This document shows positions 1 to 10,751 of a stretch of 64,000 nucleotides of DNA, one piece after another; the stretch's first letter is position 1, and each line of letters starts with the position of its first letter. The stretch spans positions 186,001 through 250,000 of the forward strand of contig OZ017758.1 in assembly GCA_963969365.1 (NCBI GenBank), given 5' to 3'. Source of the stretch: Asterochloris sp. CNOR1 (taxonomy: Eukaryota > Chlorophyta > Trebouxiophyceae > Trebouxiales > Trebouxiaceae). The translations under genes were made by a program, and so were the position numbers. The notes below the pieces were generated by a model that saw only the letters and a list, made by a program, of their open reading frames with translations, was not told the origin of the DNA and did no database searches.

Positions 1-185
1 GGGCTTGTGCTGCAAACACGCTCTCCAGCGCCCTCTCATGCTGTTGCTCTTCCAGGGCTTGTCACATTGTTCAGCTGATGCTCCTGTGTCACAGCAGCAG
101 ACTCCTAGTCCTCGACTTGACATCCATCTGCACATCAACATGCAGTATACAGCGGTGCGCTCAGCGTCACTGCCTGCGCCTGCAG

Positions 186-3100
186 GTGGCTGGAGCAGCA
201 GGTCTTCTCGGGGGCCAACAATGAGAAGGCAGCCAAGCAATTGGGCACCCTGGGTGAGCTGCGCACTTTGTGCAGCAGACAGCCTATGGTACTTTGCTAG
301 CTAGCCCACAGAGCACAGGCTACTGGCCTGCAGTCACACAGGAGCCCACCTTCCCTGCATCAGCACCTGCTCAGAGCAGCCCTACCTCCTGTCAGCCTGT
401 TAATGCTCAGCACGACACCACCTCTACAGCTGTGGCCCCACTCGCAGAGGCACAGCACTCTGAGCTTTTCCTGGGTTTGGACATGCACAATGGGGTTGTC
501 CTTCTGTGCCGGCTGGTCAAATGCAGAATTCCACATTGCCTGCTTGGGCATTTGTCCAGAGCAGCCGGTCAAAGCCTGCGCATGAGACTACGTCAGCTGT
601 TGTCCACCTGCAGAGGCACAGCCATTCTGGCGCATCCTGTGTTCAGACATGCACAGTGGAGCTTGGCCTCATGCCGGCTTGTTGATGCTTCAGTGCAAGG
701 GCCCCTCAATGCAGCTGCCATGCTGGCAACTGGCATCAAGTTCTGTCACCTTGGCTGTCCCTGTCTTCCCAGTTCCTGTCTCAACTCTTTCTGCAGGACC
801 TGCAAACCTTTCCGACCAGCACAGCCCTGCTCTGCAGGCGGTGGCAACCACTTCCTGGAGTTGGTGTATGACGAGACTGGCCGCGTCTGGGTCATGCTGC
901 ACTCTGGCAGCAGGAACATCGGCAACATCACTGCACAGCTGTATGACGGCAAGGCAGCCCAGGAGCTGGAGCAGCAGGGCATCACCGTGCCTGGCGGCCT
1001 GAACTACCTCGAGATTGACTCCACCGATGGGCGTGCTTATCTGGGGGACATGGACTGGTGTCAGGTGGGAAAGGGCGCTTCCCTGCCTGCTCCTCTCCTG
1101 CTAGCAGCAGCCAGTCAGCTGAAGCTCCAGCGGGGGCTACCTTCCACTTCTAGAGGCTCCCAGTCCTTTCTGCTGGTGGCACAGCTCCTGTTAGGTCAGT
1201 GGGGCCACAGGTTGGCCACAGGTCCCAGTGTTGGGCCCCTGGCCTCCCCGCTCGCGGGCGCCCCTGTAGGTCCACCTCTCGCTGCTGGCCTTAGTGCATG
1301 ACACCCATTGCCCTGCACAAAAATTGCCACAGCCCTCAAAATGAGTTCGTATGCTGACCTTGTCATTGGCCTGCACAAACAGGGAAAACACGACTGGCAC
1401 CCCATCTGCTTCTTCAAGTTTCCCATCGCCTGCTGCGACTCCACATCACCTGCTGCCCACCACCATGCCTCACCTTGCCCTCACCTGCAGGTGATGGTTC
1501 TCACTACTACCCACTGTGCTGCAACAACCCTGTGCTGAACTGATTGCCCCTCTCAGCCGCTCGCGCAGGACTCCAGTCTGGCGCTTGAACCGCCTGCACA
1601 AGCTACTGCAATTTAGTGTCCCCATTCAGTGTCCCCACGTGCTTCCCCCGTAGGACCAAGTCCGTCACTGCACATGCTCTGTGCCTGCTGCCAACACCAA
1701 GATACCCACCTGCAAAGCTGGGCAATCGCACCTTTGCCCTTCAGCTTCCTGAAAGTGCGCAACTGCCCCCCCAATTGTCCCCTTACAGGATTATGCCCAC
1801 CACAACCGGCGCTTCATGCTGGAGCGCATGGTGGACTCCCTCAACGAGGTCACTGGGGCCACCCCCAACATGGACAAGGCTGTCAACATCCACCACAACT
1901 ACTGCGAATGCACCGCCTGCAAGTACAGGGTGAGCACCGCTGCCCTGCACCCAGCACTTGAGGTTTGCAGCACTATCTGGTAAGGGGCAATGCTGCTGAG
2001 ATGGTGCTCTGCCAGCAAGAGGAGGTGTCGAGGGGTTGTCAATCCTTCACCAACATTGGCGACAAGGATACTTGCACTCAAATGAATACACTGATGTACA
2101 CTGTTGCAGTTGCAGAGACCTTACTCATCTTGAGAAGCGCCTCCCCCATGGGGGCACGGCTGATCTCACAGTCTCTGCTGTTGTAGGACCCCCAAACAGG
2201 GGAGCAAGTGGAGCGCGACCTGTGGGTGACTCGCAAGGGCGCCACCTCCGCCCGGGAGGGGCAGCTGGGCATCATCCCTGGCTCTATGGGCACAGGCTCG
2301 TTCATCGTCAAAGGTGGGGGACCTGGCCACCTTGGACGACGGCTGATTCCTGTTTTCGTCGTCACAACAGGGCTCTGGTTGAGGCACCTACCTGGCGATG
2401 GTGCAGCTGCCCAGATGCATTGATTGTGCACAGTGGGGGCTGGGGCAGGTTAGATGGTGGTGGCACTGGCACAGCTGCCTGCATACATCCATGTATGCAG
2501 TGGGGCCTGGCTGTGGCAGCTGCACGCATCCATGTGTGTGGTGGGGCCTGGCTGCGGCAGCTGCATGCATCCATGTGTGGGGTGGGGCCTGGCTGCGGCA
2601 GCTGCATGCATCCGTGTGCAGGGTGGGGGCCTGGCTGCGGCAGCTGCATGCTATCGGCGCAGCTCTTGAATGCTTCCATTGCGCGCAGCGGGGGCTGCGT
2701 CGGGCAAGCACCTGGCACTGGCATGAGCTGCATGCGTCGCTTCACATCTGCATCCACCCATGTCGCTGGGCTGGACTGGGTGAGTTGTACACAGCGCCGG
2801 CACGCGTGGCACGGCAGCACCCTGGTAATGCCTGGATAGGCCAGCATCAGGCAGACCGCTCCTGTCCAGATGGCACCACTGCATCAGGGCGCCAGGCTTG
2901 GTGTATGGCAGAGGAGCGAGGCGCTAGATGCTGTCACAGACATGCATGGCTGCGGCACGCTACCTGCGCTGGAGCTGAGTGCCTGAGAGGCCAATTTGCT
3001 CAGCTTGTTGTGCATGGCTTCATGGTCCCTGGTAACAGCATTCCGCACAGCATGCTGGCTGCACCTCAGCAAGGCTGCCACATCCTCGACTCGTCCTCCT

Positions 3101-4141
3101 CTTTGCTCGTTGGCGGGGCCGTTGCATTGCCTAGCGGGATGTGGTGGTGGTGTCCCACTCCTCAGCCACATCAAGGCGGCCATAACCTTGCCCTGCTCTC
3201 CTGTAGGCAGTCGCTTGTCTGCCAGAAGTGATGCACAGCTTGCCGGCATGTGCATCTGGCATTCCAGCCCCAGCCTTGGCAGGGCTGCCATCTCCACCAC
3301 CTGTGCATCTTCTGACAGCAGTAAGTTTCCTGCCTGCCAGGCAGAGGCAACCCCAGCTCCTGGCAAAGCTGCTCACATGGCGCAGGCAGAAGGCTGAGCC
3401 GCACCAAAGCAAAGAGCACCATTCTGCAGGTGGGGGGGGGGGGGAACCATACCACCAACCACCCCCAAACACCACCACAGTCCTGCATCAGCCTGTGTCA
3501 GTCAGCCAAGCGGCTGCTGATGACCACTTGGGGACAAGCAGAAGCCATGGGTCCTGCTGTGCCTTAGATAGGTCTCAGCCACAGCTTGGTCAGAGTTGTT
3601 TCTCAAAAGATGCATCGCTGGGGCCGCTCTCAGCATCACTGGGGCCGCTCTCAGCACCAGCTCTTAGACCCTGCAAGTGCTGTCACCGCATGCCTGCCGA
3701 CGCTGCCTGAAGGCTGACATGGTTCATGCACTTGCAGACTGACTTCGAGTCGGCCATGGCCGGCATCGTGTGTGACACAGATGCAGGTGTACGTGACGAG
3801 GCCCCTCAGGTATGGCACGGTGCATCTTGCAGCTCTGTGGGAAGCCTCTGCATTGCTGCTGCGGGCACATCTGCTGCGACACATGCATTCTCCAAGTGCT
3901 ACACAGACGCACACTGATGACCGGGTGCTGCTGCAGGCTTACAAAGACCTGACAGAGGTCATGGCAAATCAGCAGGATCTGGTAGACATTGAGCACCGCC
4001 TGCTGCCCATGCTCAATGTAAAGGTGAGGCCTGGCCTTGTCGCACTATTGCTGATTGCCACCCTCCGTCCCACAACATGACTTCTCGTTGCAGGGTTTTG
4101 GGAAAGGTGACGAAAAGAGGAAGTGGAAGCGAAAGAGATAG
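186..4141 (+). CDS. rtcB: RtcB-type RNA ligase (tRNA-splicing / RNA-repair ligase), 5' partial
   Basis: RtcB ligates RNA ends bearing 2',3'-cyclic phosphate or 3'-phosphate to 5'-OH ends, using GTP and Mn2+. Eight exons are visible: 186-253, 838-1064, 1789-1929, 2187-2313, 3341-3429, 3738-3809, 3937-4023 and 4094-4141 (TAG). All junction phases agree, giving about 285 residues; the N-terminal part lies left of the window. Motifs in order are GGGNHF (metal/GMP site, split by the first visible intron), HSGSRNIGN, the NIHHNY segment, VTRKGATSAREGQ-GIIPGSMG, and SCSHGAGRRLSR in 3341-3429, whose histidine is the guanylylated residue in characterised RtcB proteins. The C-terminus is very basic (KRKWKRKR). 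The motif spelling is closer to the E. coli-like RtcB branch than to archaeal/metazoan HSPC117, which is my inference from remembered motifs. It reads as intact and functional. Confidence 0.95.
2470..2651 (+). repeat. 41-bp tandem minisatellite in RtcB intron
   Basis: About 4.5 copies of a 41-bp unit (GGGGCCTGGCTGCGGCAGC followed by TGCATGCATCCATGTGTGG) lie between the RtcB exons ending at 2313 and starting at 3341. Later copies differ at one to three bases and the first copy is degenerate. It is open in several frames, but no RtcB-like residues are encoded. Confidence 0.9.
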
Positions 4142-5259
4142 TTTGCAGCAAAGTGATTGAAGTGGACGTGTGCTTTTGGCTGTGTGCATACACGATGACA
4201 ATCAGTCATCACATGTGTCTGGCAGCTGCTCCTAGTGGCCAATCACCAAAGCTTGAATATTTAGAACAGCAATCCAGTTGCTGGAATGGCAGCTGCAATC
4301 GGCAACGTGGGAGGTTCAACACCTGGGCTGTAAGGCGTTCGTGGCAGTGGGAGTAGGTGCAGCAGAGTCTGCGCTCCAAAAGCTTCCATTGACTGTTCTG
4401 CTTGCTGGCTGACATTGAATTGCAGGGCGCATTGCAGGTGAGCCAGGGCGGCTGTGCATCGAGGGGAATGTCTTCTGCATGGGCTGGTGCTGGGCTCTGG
4501 GGCGGATCTGCACAGCTTCTCTGAGCTGCTCCCAGGCAGCTGAGTGCTATAAAGCGGGCATGGCAACATGATGCTGCATCTCTGGGTCTTGATACCAGGG
4601 GCGACCATGTGGCAGTCACATCTTGCTCCAGCGCTGATGGCTCCAGTCGCTGATCTCAGCAGCTTCCAGGGCTTCAGGTTGCACACATGCAGAGCATCAG
4701 CTGGACCTGCCAGCCAATCTCACATGCTGAACGCAGTGGCATGGTCTGCATTGCTGCAACAGCTCGCCGCAAAGCGATAGGTGGCCACATCCTCAACCTC
4801 TTGGAGGTCCGGTCTGGAGGACCCTGAGGGTTTGCAGTGGCCAGGACAGCATCAGTTGCAAGGCTTGGGGGCTTTCTGCGCTGCAGCAGCAGGCAGCAGC
4901 TGCAGCGCTGAGTCACCAGCCTGCTGTGGGGAAGGGGTGCCGTGCTCCCCCATGCATGCAGCCGCTGCTTGCATCAGGATGCTATGCAAATCTCAAGCTG
5001 ATTGTCTAGGGTGACAGGTTTCATGTTGTAACGAACGAGGCCAACCCTCACCAGCCTCATGATCATCATGGTGGAGTGGCTGCTCATCTTGCAAGGACTG
5101 TGATGATCAGATCACCACAGTTCCTAGATCATCATAGCCCCTGCAAGATGAGCAGCTGGTGGAGTGCGCTCAGCTGTTGAGCTGGGCTTCATTTTGGATT
5201 ATGGTTCCAAAGAAGAAGAAGAGGAGACTTGGACTTTGTTGCCATGCACACCATCTGTC
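4142..5259. other. Intergenic region between RtcB and the FUN14 gene
   Basis: No coding segment is recognisable on either strand. It should hold the RtcB 3' UTR and the promoter/5' UTR of the downstream gene. A TGTAA, the usual green-algal polyadenylation signal, occurs near 5026. The compound hairpin at 5079-5156 is listed separately. Confidence 0.5.
5079..5156. repeat. Compound inverted repeat (hairpin) upstream of the FUN14 gene
   Basis: Outer arms GCTGCTCATCTTGCAAG (5079-5095) and its near-perfect complement (5140-5156) pair at 16 of 17 bases. Inside, ACTGTGATGATC and GATCACCACAGT form a second near-palindrome. It lies about 100 bp before the proposed start codon of the next gene, so it falls in the promoter or 5' UTR. 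Confidence 0.7.
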
Positions 5260-8200
5260 ATGCTGCAGCCATCAGTGTCTTTTATTGTACCGCGGCTGGC
5301 CCCTTTGCCTCGCTTTTACACTGTTCAGCGGTTCCATCATTCGATAACGCCCCTGCAGGCCAGCTCAGCACGCAGCAGTGCTTTGGCATGCAGCAGTGAC
5401 TCCGGCTCAGGCTTGGCAGGCCATTATGGCAGTAGCGGTGCAGGTGAGCATGAGCTCCTGGCATGTTGGGCACGGGTTGCCTCACTGAGGCTTTGCTGTG
5501 TCATTCCACATCTCATCAAGGCTCTTGTTCTTTCAAATCAGCATGTCCTGCAACTAAAGAGATGTCATCTGCCCCAGCAATGGTCCTTTGCTCCCCATCC
5601 ATGGATTGCATGGCGCCTCAATGCATCACACTTTGGAGAGCGGCCCTGCCCAGTGTGCGTCTCCTGCGTTCGTACCTTGTGCAGCTGTGCAGCCAATCTC
5701 TGCTGGTGCACAGCCTGTGCCCCTGCTGGGACGCGCTGGCCATGCGCACCAGCCAGTCAAACCCCTTGCTCTGGCACTATCTCCCACCTCAGGTGGATGC
5801 ACCCCAGGACACATGTGCAGGTTCTGTCATTCCTTTTGCGCTGATATTGCAGGTGATGGCAGCAGAGGGATATCTGACAGCAGGCCACATGGAGAGTGCA
5901 CACACAGCACTGCCTCCTCTGCAGGTGGTGGCGGAAGTGGCGACGGCGGTGGCGGGGGATGGGGACATGACTTCTGGGGCGGAGGGGAGTCCAGGCAGCC
6001 GCGCTGGCGGGACCTGAGTACATTGGCAGCGGCCGCGGCTGCCAGCCAGCTGGACCTCCTGCATCCCCGGCCAGCTCAGGCGCGAGGCAAGTGAGTTCCA
6101 CAGCTGTGGCAGCTGGCCCGGTCCCTGCCTCTGCTGGAGGTTCCTGTCTCAGCTGGCTGCCCCAGACTGCCTGCAGCCCTGTTGTCTGATAGGCAGGCTC
6201 CTGATGTCTGGGTAAACAATTACCCACAGTCTGCGGAGATGTTTCAAGCATGTTCTACCCCTGTGTCCTGAGGGGACACCGTTAGGGGGCAATGCTGGCT
6301 GGAGGTCTGTGCCCCTCAGCCAGACTGGGTATGCAAGGTGCAGCAAGCCTCAGCTGCAGCGCTAGAGGGAGGCTGTCTGGCAGCACTGTGAAGCCTGCAT
6401 TGCTGCAGGAGCCCATCTGCTCACAGGGAGCTTGCAGGCAGCGCTGCATGGCCTGGTCTGCTGCAGGGCCAAGCTGTTTAGGGGACAGTGTTGCAAACGT
6501 TCTGCGGCACGGCTCAGCCAGTCCCCTGTGTCGTTGTTGCTGTTCATGCCTGCTGATGTTGGTCTGCTTGCTGGCCACTCAGGCTCGAGCGGTGCAGGGC
6601 AAAGGGGCAGGCTGGGTTCAATGCACCTCTGCAGCAGATTGGGTCCGGATGGTCTTGCCTCTGGTGTAGCATGCAGGCAGCGTGCAGGAGGGGGGTCAGC
6701 AGTGCAGGGCTTGACGACTTGCTGCTGGCAGCATCAACAACACCTGCAGAGCGCTGCGGCAGCAGTGGGTGCCTGCAGTCCCCTGTGATGCAAGAGGGGT
6801 TCTGCTGTGAACACGCAAATGGGGCCGTGTCAGCAGCTGCTCTGCATAAACAGCCCAGGGTTCCAGGGTGTCCCCTCAGATGCAGGACTCCTGCCCAGCT
6901 TCGGCACAGCTGATGAGGGTAGCTGCTTGAGACCTCACATGGCAGCTAGGGTATGGGACAGATGCCCGACTCCAGCACAGCTGATGAGAATATGCGTTTT
7001 GAGCACATGGCAGCCAGGGGACACTACAGTTTTGGCACTGCAACGCTTCATATTGTGTTGGGAAAGCCCAGGAATGAGCAGCAATCCATGCTGCCAGCAG
7101 GGAAGCTCTAGAGGGACACCAGACTGCCTGTGCACAGTCCCTGTGTAAGCGGCACTTTGCATTGCCTGCAGGAAGCCCATGAGGGGGCACCAAGTTGATG
7201 AATATGCCAAGCAGACCAGCGACCTGGCCTGGCCCATCCTGGCGAACTTGGGGTTCAGCGGCGTCTGCGGCGTCGCAGTTGCGGTTGCGCTCAAGGTGGG
7301 GTCAGCAGGCGAAGCCCCATCCTGCTGCGTGCGGGGTTGACCAGTCCAGGACAGCGGTTTGCCAGGCATTGGCGCAGCAAGTCACCGGTGGGTGCAAGAC
7401 CCCAGCGGTGTACTACCAGCAGCCGGCCCACATGAACACAGCGTAAACGTCCAAGACAGTTTGGGCGCCAGGAGCTCAGAGGTGTCGAACAACAGCGTGG
7501 TGCGGCGTGTGTCGGTGCTGGCAAGGCGGCTCTGCACCCTGTGTGCATGCAGCATTGCGGCAGCACTTGTGTCTCAGTCGAAGCCAGTCCCTGGCCCTGC
7601 TGGTTTCCAGGCACTGCTTGGTGGCTGGCAGGGCAGCTTTGCATGTCATGTGCCGGAGGCATGGTGGCTGCGCTCCCGCTCATAGGTGCAGCAACTGCCT
7701 GCCCTTGTGGTTGGGCGCTGTGTTGTGGCTGGCACAGCAGCTCTGCAGGCTGTATGCCTGCGGCCACAATGCAAGGAGCGTGAGCCAGCACTCAGGCCTG
7801 CTGCCATGCCAGAACGCAGTGCCACTGCTGCAGCTGTGGCAGCCATCAGACCTCCTCGATTGGCCTGTTCACTGCCACGTCTGGGGCGGTGGCAACCACT
7901 CCACCAGAGGCCAGGTCGAGCCCTGAGTTGCTCAAGCGGGGCCTGGTCTACGCAGCTTCAAAGCTGAGGGAAACAGGGCCTCTACTTTGGCTGTGTTCAG
8001 GGCTGGGTTTAATGTGCCACGACATGTTGTGCCTACCCCGACACCCACCTGGAGTAGCTGCCCAGGACCGCTATCAGCAAAGGCCCATGTTGCCAGCTAG
8101 CCCCAACGGAGCCATCATCCACTGCTGGTCTCTCCCCCCCTACAGGTCCTTCTTCATCAGCAGCAGCTCAGGCAGCCAAAACATTCATCTGGCGCCTTAC

Positions 8201-9244
8201 TCGGCCTCTTCAGATGTCCCTGCCAGAATAGCACCCTCCCTTCACAGCAACCGCTCACTTGTTCCATCATTCCACGCCCGCTGAGCGCTGCTTGCCTGTG
8301 TACAGGCTGTTGGGCGGAGGCTGGCTGTGCTCGCGGGGGTGGCCTTCGGCTTCCTCCAGGTGACTCCATGCGCCACCCGCACACCCTCCTGCTCGTGGTG
8401 ACAGCTTAAGAGTCATGGAGGCATGCTGGCTTTCACGCTTGCAGCCTGTGCCCTGATGACTGCTATGGGGCACCTTATGGTAGTGCAGGGAATGTCCGTT
8501 CTGCAGGGAATGTCCGTTCATGAGCACACACACACACATACATTTGCCTCCAGCTGCAAGTGTCTCACCTCCGGTGGAAAACTGAGAGTTGCATGGACAG
8601 TGTGCCTGCCTGCATCCAGCCCCAGGGCAGTGTTTGGCTGCAGGCCCTGGCATACGTGGGTGTGATCGAGGTGCAGTGGACCAAGGTCAGCCACTATCAG
8701 TGCTGGTCCTGCTTCACCTGCATGCATGCAGCTCCTGGCTGCCTCCACAGGCAAGCAGTTTGCAGGCAAAAGGCAGCAGAGGGAGCCTGTACCTATGCTA
8801 GAACTCCTCTGTTGCACAATCTGATGGCAGAGCTTGCCGAGATGGTGACCTTCTGGAGGGGTGAGGTGCTTGCGGGGAGGGTATAGTAGAGGGTCGTGAG
8901 ATGTTGCTCAAGGTCCGACAACTATGGTTTTTGTGTTGTGAGCGCACAGACCTCGAGTGCTTGCCCTGTGTCCTGTGCTGATGCTGTGTACGCTGTGCAG
9001 CTCCACAAGGACGTGGCCTACCTGCTGGGGTGTGAGGATGGCACTTTTGACAGCGCAGACTTACAGCGCCTACTGGCCGCAGCCGTTGCAGCCCTGTCTC
9101 AGGTGCACAGATGCCTACATGACCACTGGCTGCTACAGCTGTGGGACCCTGACTGAAACCTCTTCCTTGTCATCAACGCAGGGTGTGCCATCGACTGCGG
9201 GCTTCGTAACAGGCTTGTCAATGGGACTTCATGTGAGAGTGTAG
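5260..9244 (+). CDS. FUN14 domain-containing membrane protein, probably organelle-targeted
   Basis: Seven phase-consistent exons (5260-5443, 5925-6090, 7172-7295, 8306-8359, 8644-8685, 9001-9102, 9182-9244 with TAG) encode 244 residues. Residues 1-60 are rich in Ser, Arg and hydroxylated residues and lack acidic residues early on, like a plastid or mitochondrial transit peptide. A Gly-rich stretch (GGGSGDGGGGGWG) follows. The FUN14 core is WPILANLGFSGVCGVAVAVALK, then AVGRRLAVLAGVAFGFLQ, then ALAYVGVIEVQWTK: Gly-rich small-residue transmembrane helices with the expected order and spacing. A helical loop (LHKDVAYLLGCEDGTFDS) and a last Gly-rich helix (STAGFVTGLSMGLHV) end the protein. Human FUNDC1 is a mitophagy receptor; algal and plant members lack a settled function. 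The first ATG of the 5260 exon was chosen because the transit-like region starts there. Confidence 0.88.
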
Positions 9245-9596
9245 GCTGCGTGTCATGGCCGAGACCTTTATATTGATGAAACTGCAGAATCAGACCAGCT
9301 TGTCCCAACAGATGAGCGTTCAATGCAAGACAGCATGAACACAGGAACCCATTGCATGCAAGCAATTTGTGAAATAGCTACTTTATTGGGGAACAGACGG
9401 GGACCAGACAGGGACCAGATGGGGACCAGGCGGGAGTCATATGACAGGAATCGACCACCTGCTGCATCCAATTGGCATCAGGAGCACAAGAGCGGACAGG
9501 CAGTGCATGGAAGGGCTTGGCACAATCCCAGGTTTGTCAGCAGGCTCAAGTTTCGTGTTCCCCCAGATTCTTTGTACGATCCAGGGTCCAACCCTT

Positions 9597-9601
9597 TGTA
9601 A
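9597..9601 (+). terminator. TGTAA, candidate polyadenylation signal for the FUN14 gene
   Basis: TGTAA is the standard poly(A) signal of green algae. This copy lies about 350 bp past the FUN14 stop, just before the stop of the convergent coiled-coil gene. Position is the only support. Confidence 0.35.
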
Positions 9602-9615
9602 CATGAGTCTGTCTG

Positions 9616-10148
9616 TCACTTGCACGGGCCTGGAGGACTGGCGTCTTGGTGAGTGTCGGAGCTTCTGCTGGGTGTTGGTGGACGAGTGCCAGGTTGGTTT
9701 CTCAGCAAGGGCTGCATGCCAAGCAGGCCGCGCAGCAGGGCATCCTGCGGCAGGTGCTGCGTCCCGGGCGCCACGTTTGCCTGTTGCTTCTGCTGTCCAG
9801 CATATACTGCCGCCAGCATGCCAAGCAGCAGCGCCTGCCGCAGACGTGCCTGCTCCTCTAGGAGGGCATCCAGCTGCAGCACTAAAAGTACAGCTGTCAG
9901 TCATATGAGCTTTTCACGCTGAAGCGTGATTTCTCACAGGATAAGCGACGGTGAAGTTGACGTCTAGGGAGCCTCACCTGCTGGAAAAGGGAGACGACAC
10001 CATTTCTGAGCTCCATCTTCTCCTGCTTCGCTTTTGAAAGCTTCTCCCTCAGGGCTGCAATCTCGGTGTTGAACTCATCTCCTGAATGATCTGATGAGCC
10101 TCCAAGGTCCCGATCTGACTCATTGCTGGAGAGAGACTTGCTCTCCAT
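9616..10148 (-). CDS. Small coiled-coil protein of unknown function
   Basis: Two exons on the minus strand (10148-9978 and 9873-9616, TGA) join in phase with a GTGAGG donor and CTGCAG acceptor to give 142 residues. An in-frame TAA just upstream of the ATG supports the start. The N-terminus is Ser/Asp rich (SSNESDRDLGGSSDHSGDE), followed by a predicted coiled coil from EIAALREKLSKAKQEK through LDALLEEQARLRQALLLGML. The tail is Pro/Ser rich. I do not recognise the family. Both exons and the splice signals look genuine, but without homology this could be part of a larger gene (see the unassigned exon at 10305-10484). Confidence 0.5.
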
Positions 10149-10304
10149 CCGCCCACAACTTTATTGATTGCCGTGTACTGGTCAATGTTCCACAACCTAA
10201 GAATTGCAATTCATGTAATCTCACGAATGAGTGGCTGTCCCTGCAAATCAATGCATGGATCATGAATCATCAACTGCTCTTTGATCTGATGAGATGAGCA
10301 AGAC

Positions 10305-10484
10305 CTTCCAGTAGTCAGCAGGCTCCATTCTGCAAGTCCATTCAAACATGAATTTCAAGTCGTACTTCAGTGAGGGATGCGGTGGTGCCAGCAGCTCCAC
10401 AGTGTCTGCCACTAAAGTAGACTGGATTGAGATAGCTAGCAAGGCGGCGGTAGGTTGAAATCTACCCCCAGGCTGTTGCAGCAT
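10305..10484 (-). other. Possible unassigned coding exon
   Basis: A 60-codon open stretch on the minus strand begins ATG and ends ...MEPADYWK before a GTCTTG donor. The segment around HPSLKYDLKFMFEWTCRME has balanced amino-acid use unlike the Ala/Cys/His-rich noise elsewhere in the window. A second candidate stretch (WNIDQYTAINKVVGG, around 10150-10190) lies downstream but in a phase that does not join simply. It may be an upstream part of the 9616-10148 gene or a remnant. The rest of 10149-10751 shows nothing else. Confidence 0.3.
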
Positions 10485-10751
10485 TTCAAGTGTGCCAAAT
10501 GTTTAGCCTGGTGTACATCAGAAAGGCTCCAGACATGGCAAAATGTCATCGTAAAACAAAGTCACAGATATTCTTGCAGTACATGTGTGTAGGGCATGAG
10601 CAACAACAGGGCGGTGACCCAGAGCTGCCATGAAGTGGTGTCAGATTTGCGGCAGGTGCCGCCGGCAGGGACGTGCGGTGGCTGCCTGCTCACAAGACTC
10701 CAGCGATGCCCGCAGGGTGTGTGCCTCAGTGGTGCAACACAGGTGGAGGGG

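Noticed and set aside
270-1301. Long plus-strand ORF of 343 codons as a gene of its own
   Set aside because: Only its central part is coding, as RtcB exon 838-1064; the rest is intron that happens to be open.
2470-2651. CRISPR-like array
   Set aside because: The units are contiguous with no unique spacers, the context is a eukaryotic intron, and there are no cas genes.
2693-2757. A degenerate HGAGR-like reading suggested that the RtcB active-site exon had been lost
   Set aside because: The true exon was found at 3341-3429, encoding SCSHGAGRRLSR, with both junctions in phase.
9245-9603. Stop-codon read-through extension of the FUN14 protein, since the frame stays open for over 100 codons after TAG
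   Set aside because: The FUN14 fold is complete at the TAG, and long chance open frames are common in this GC-rich sequence.
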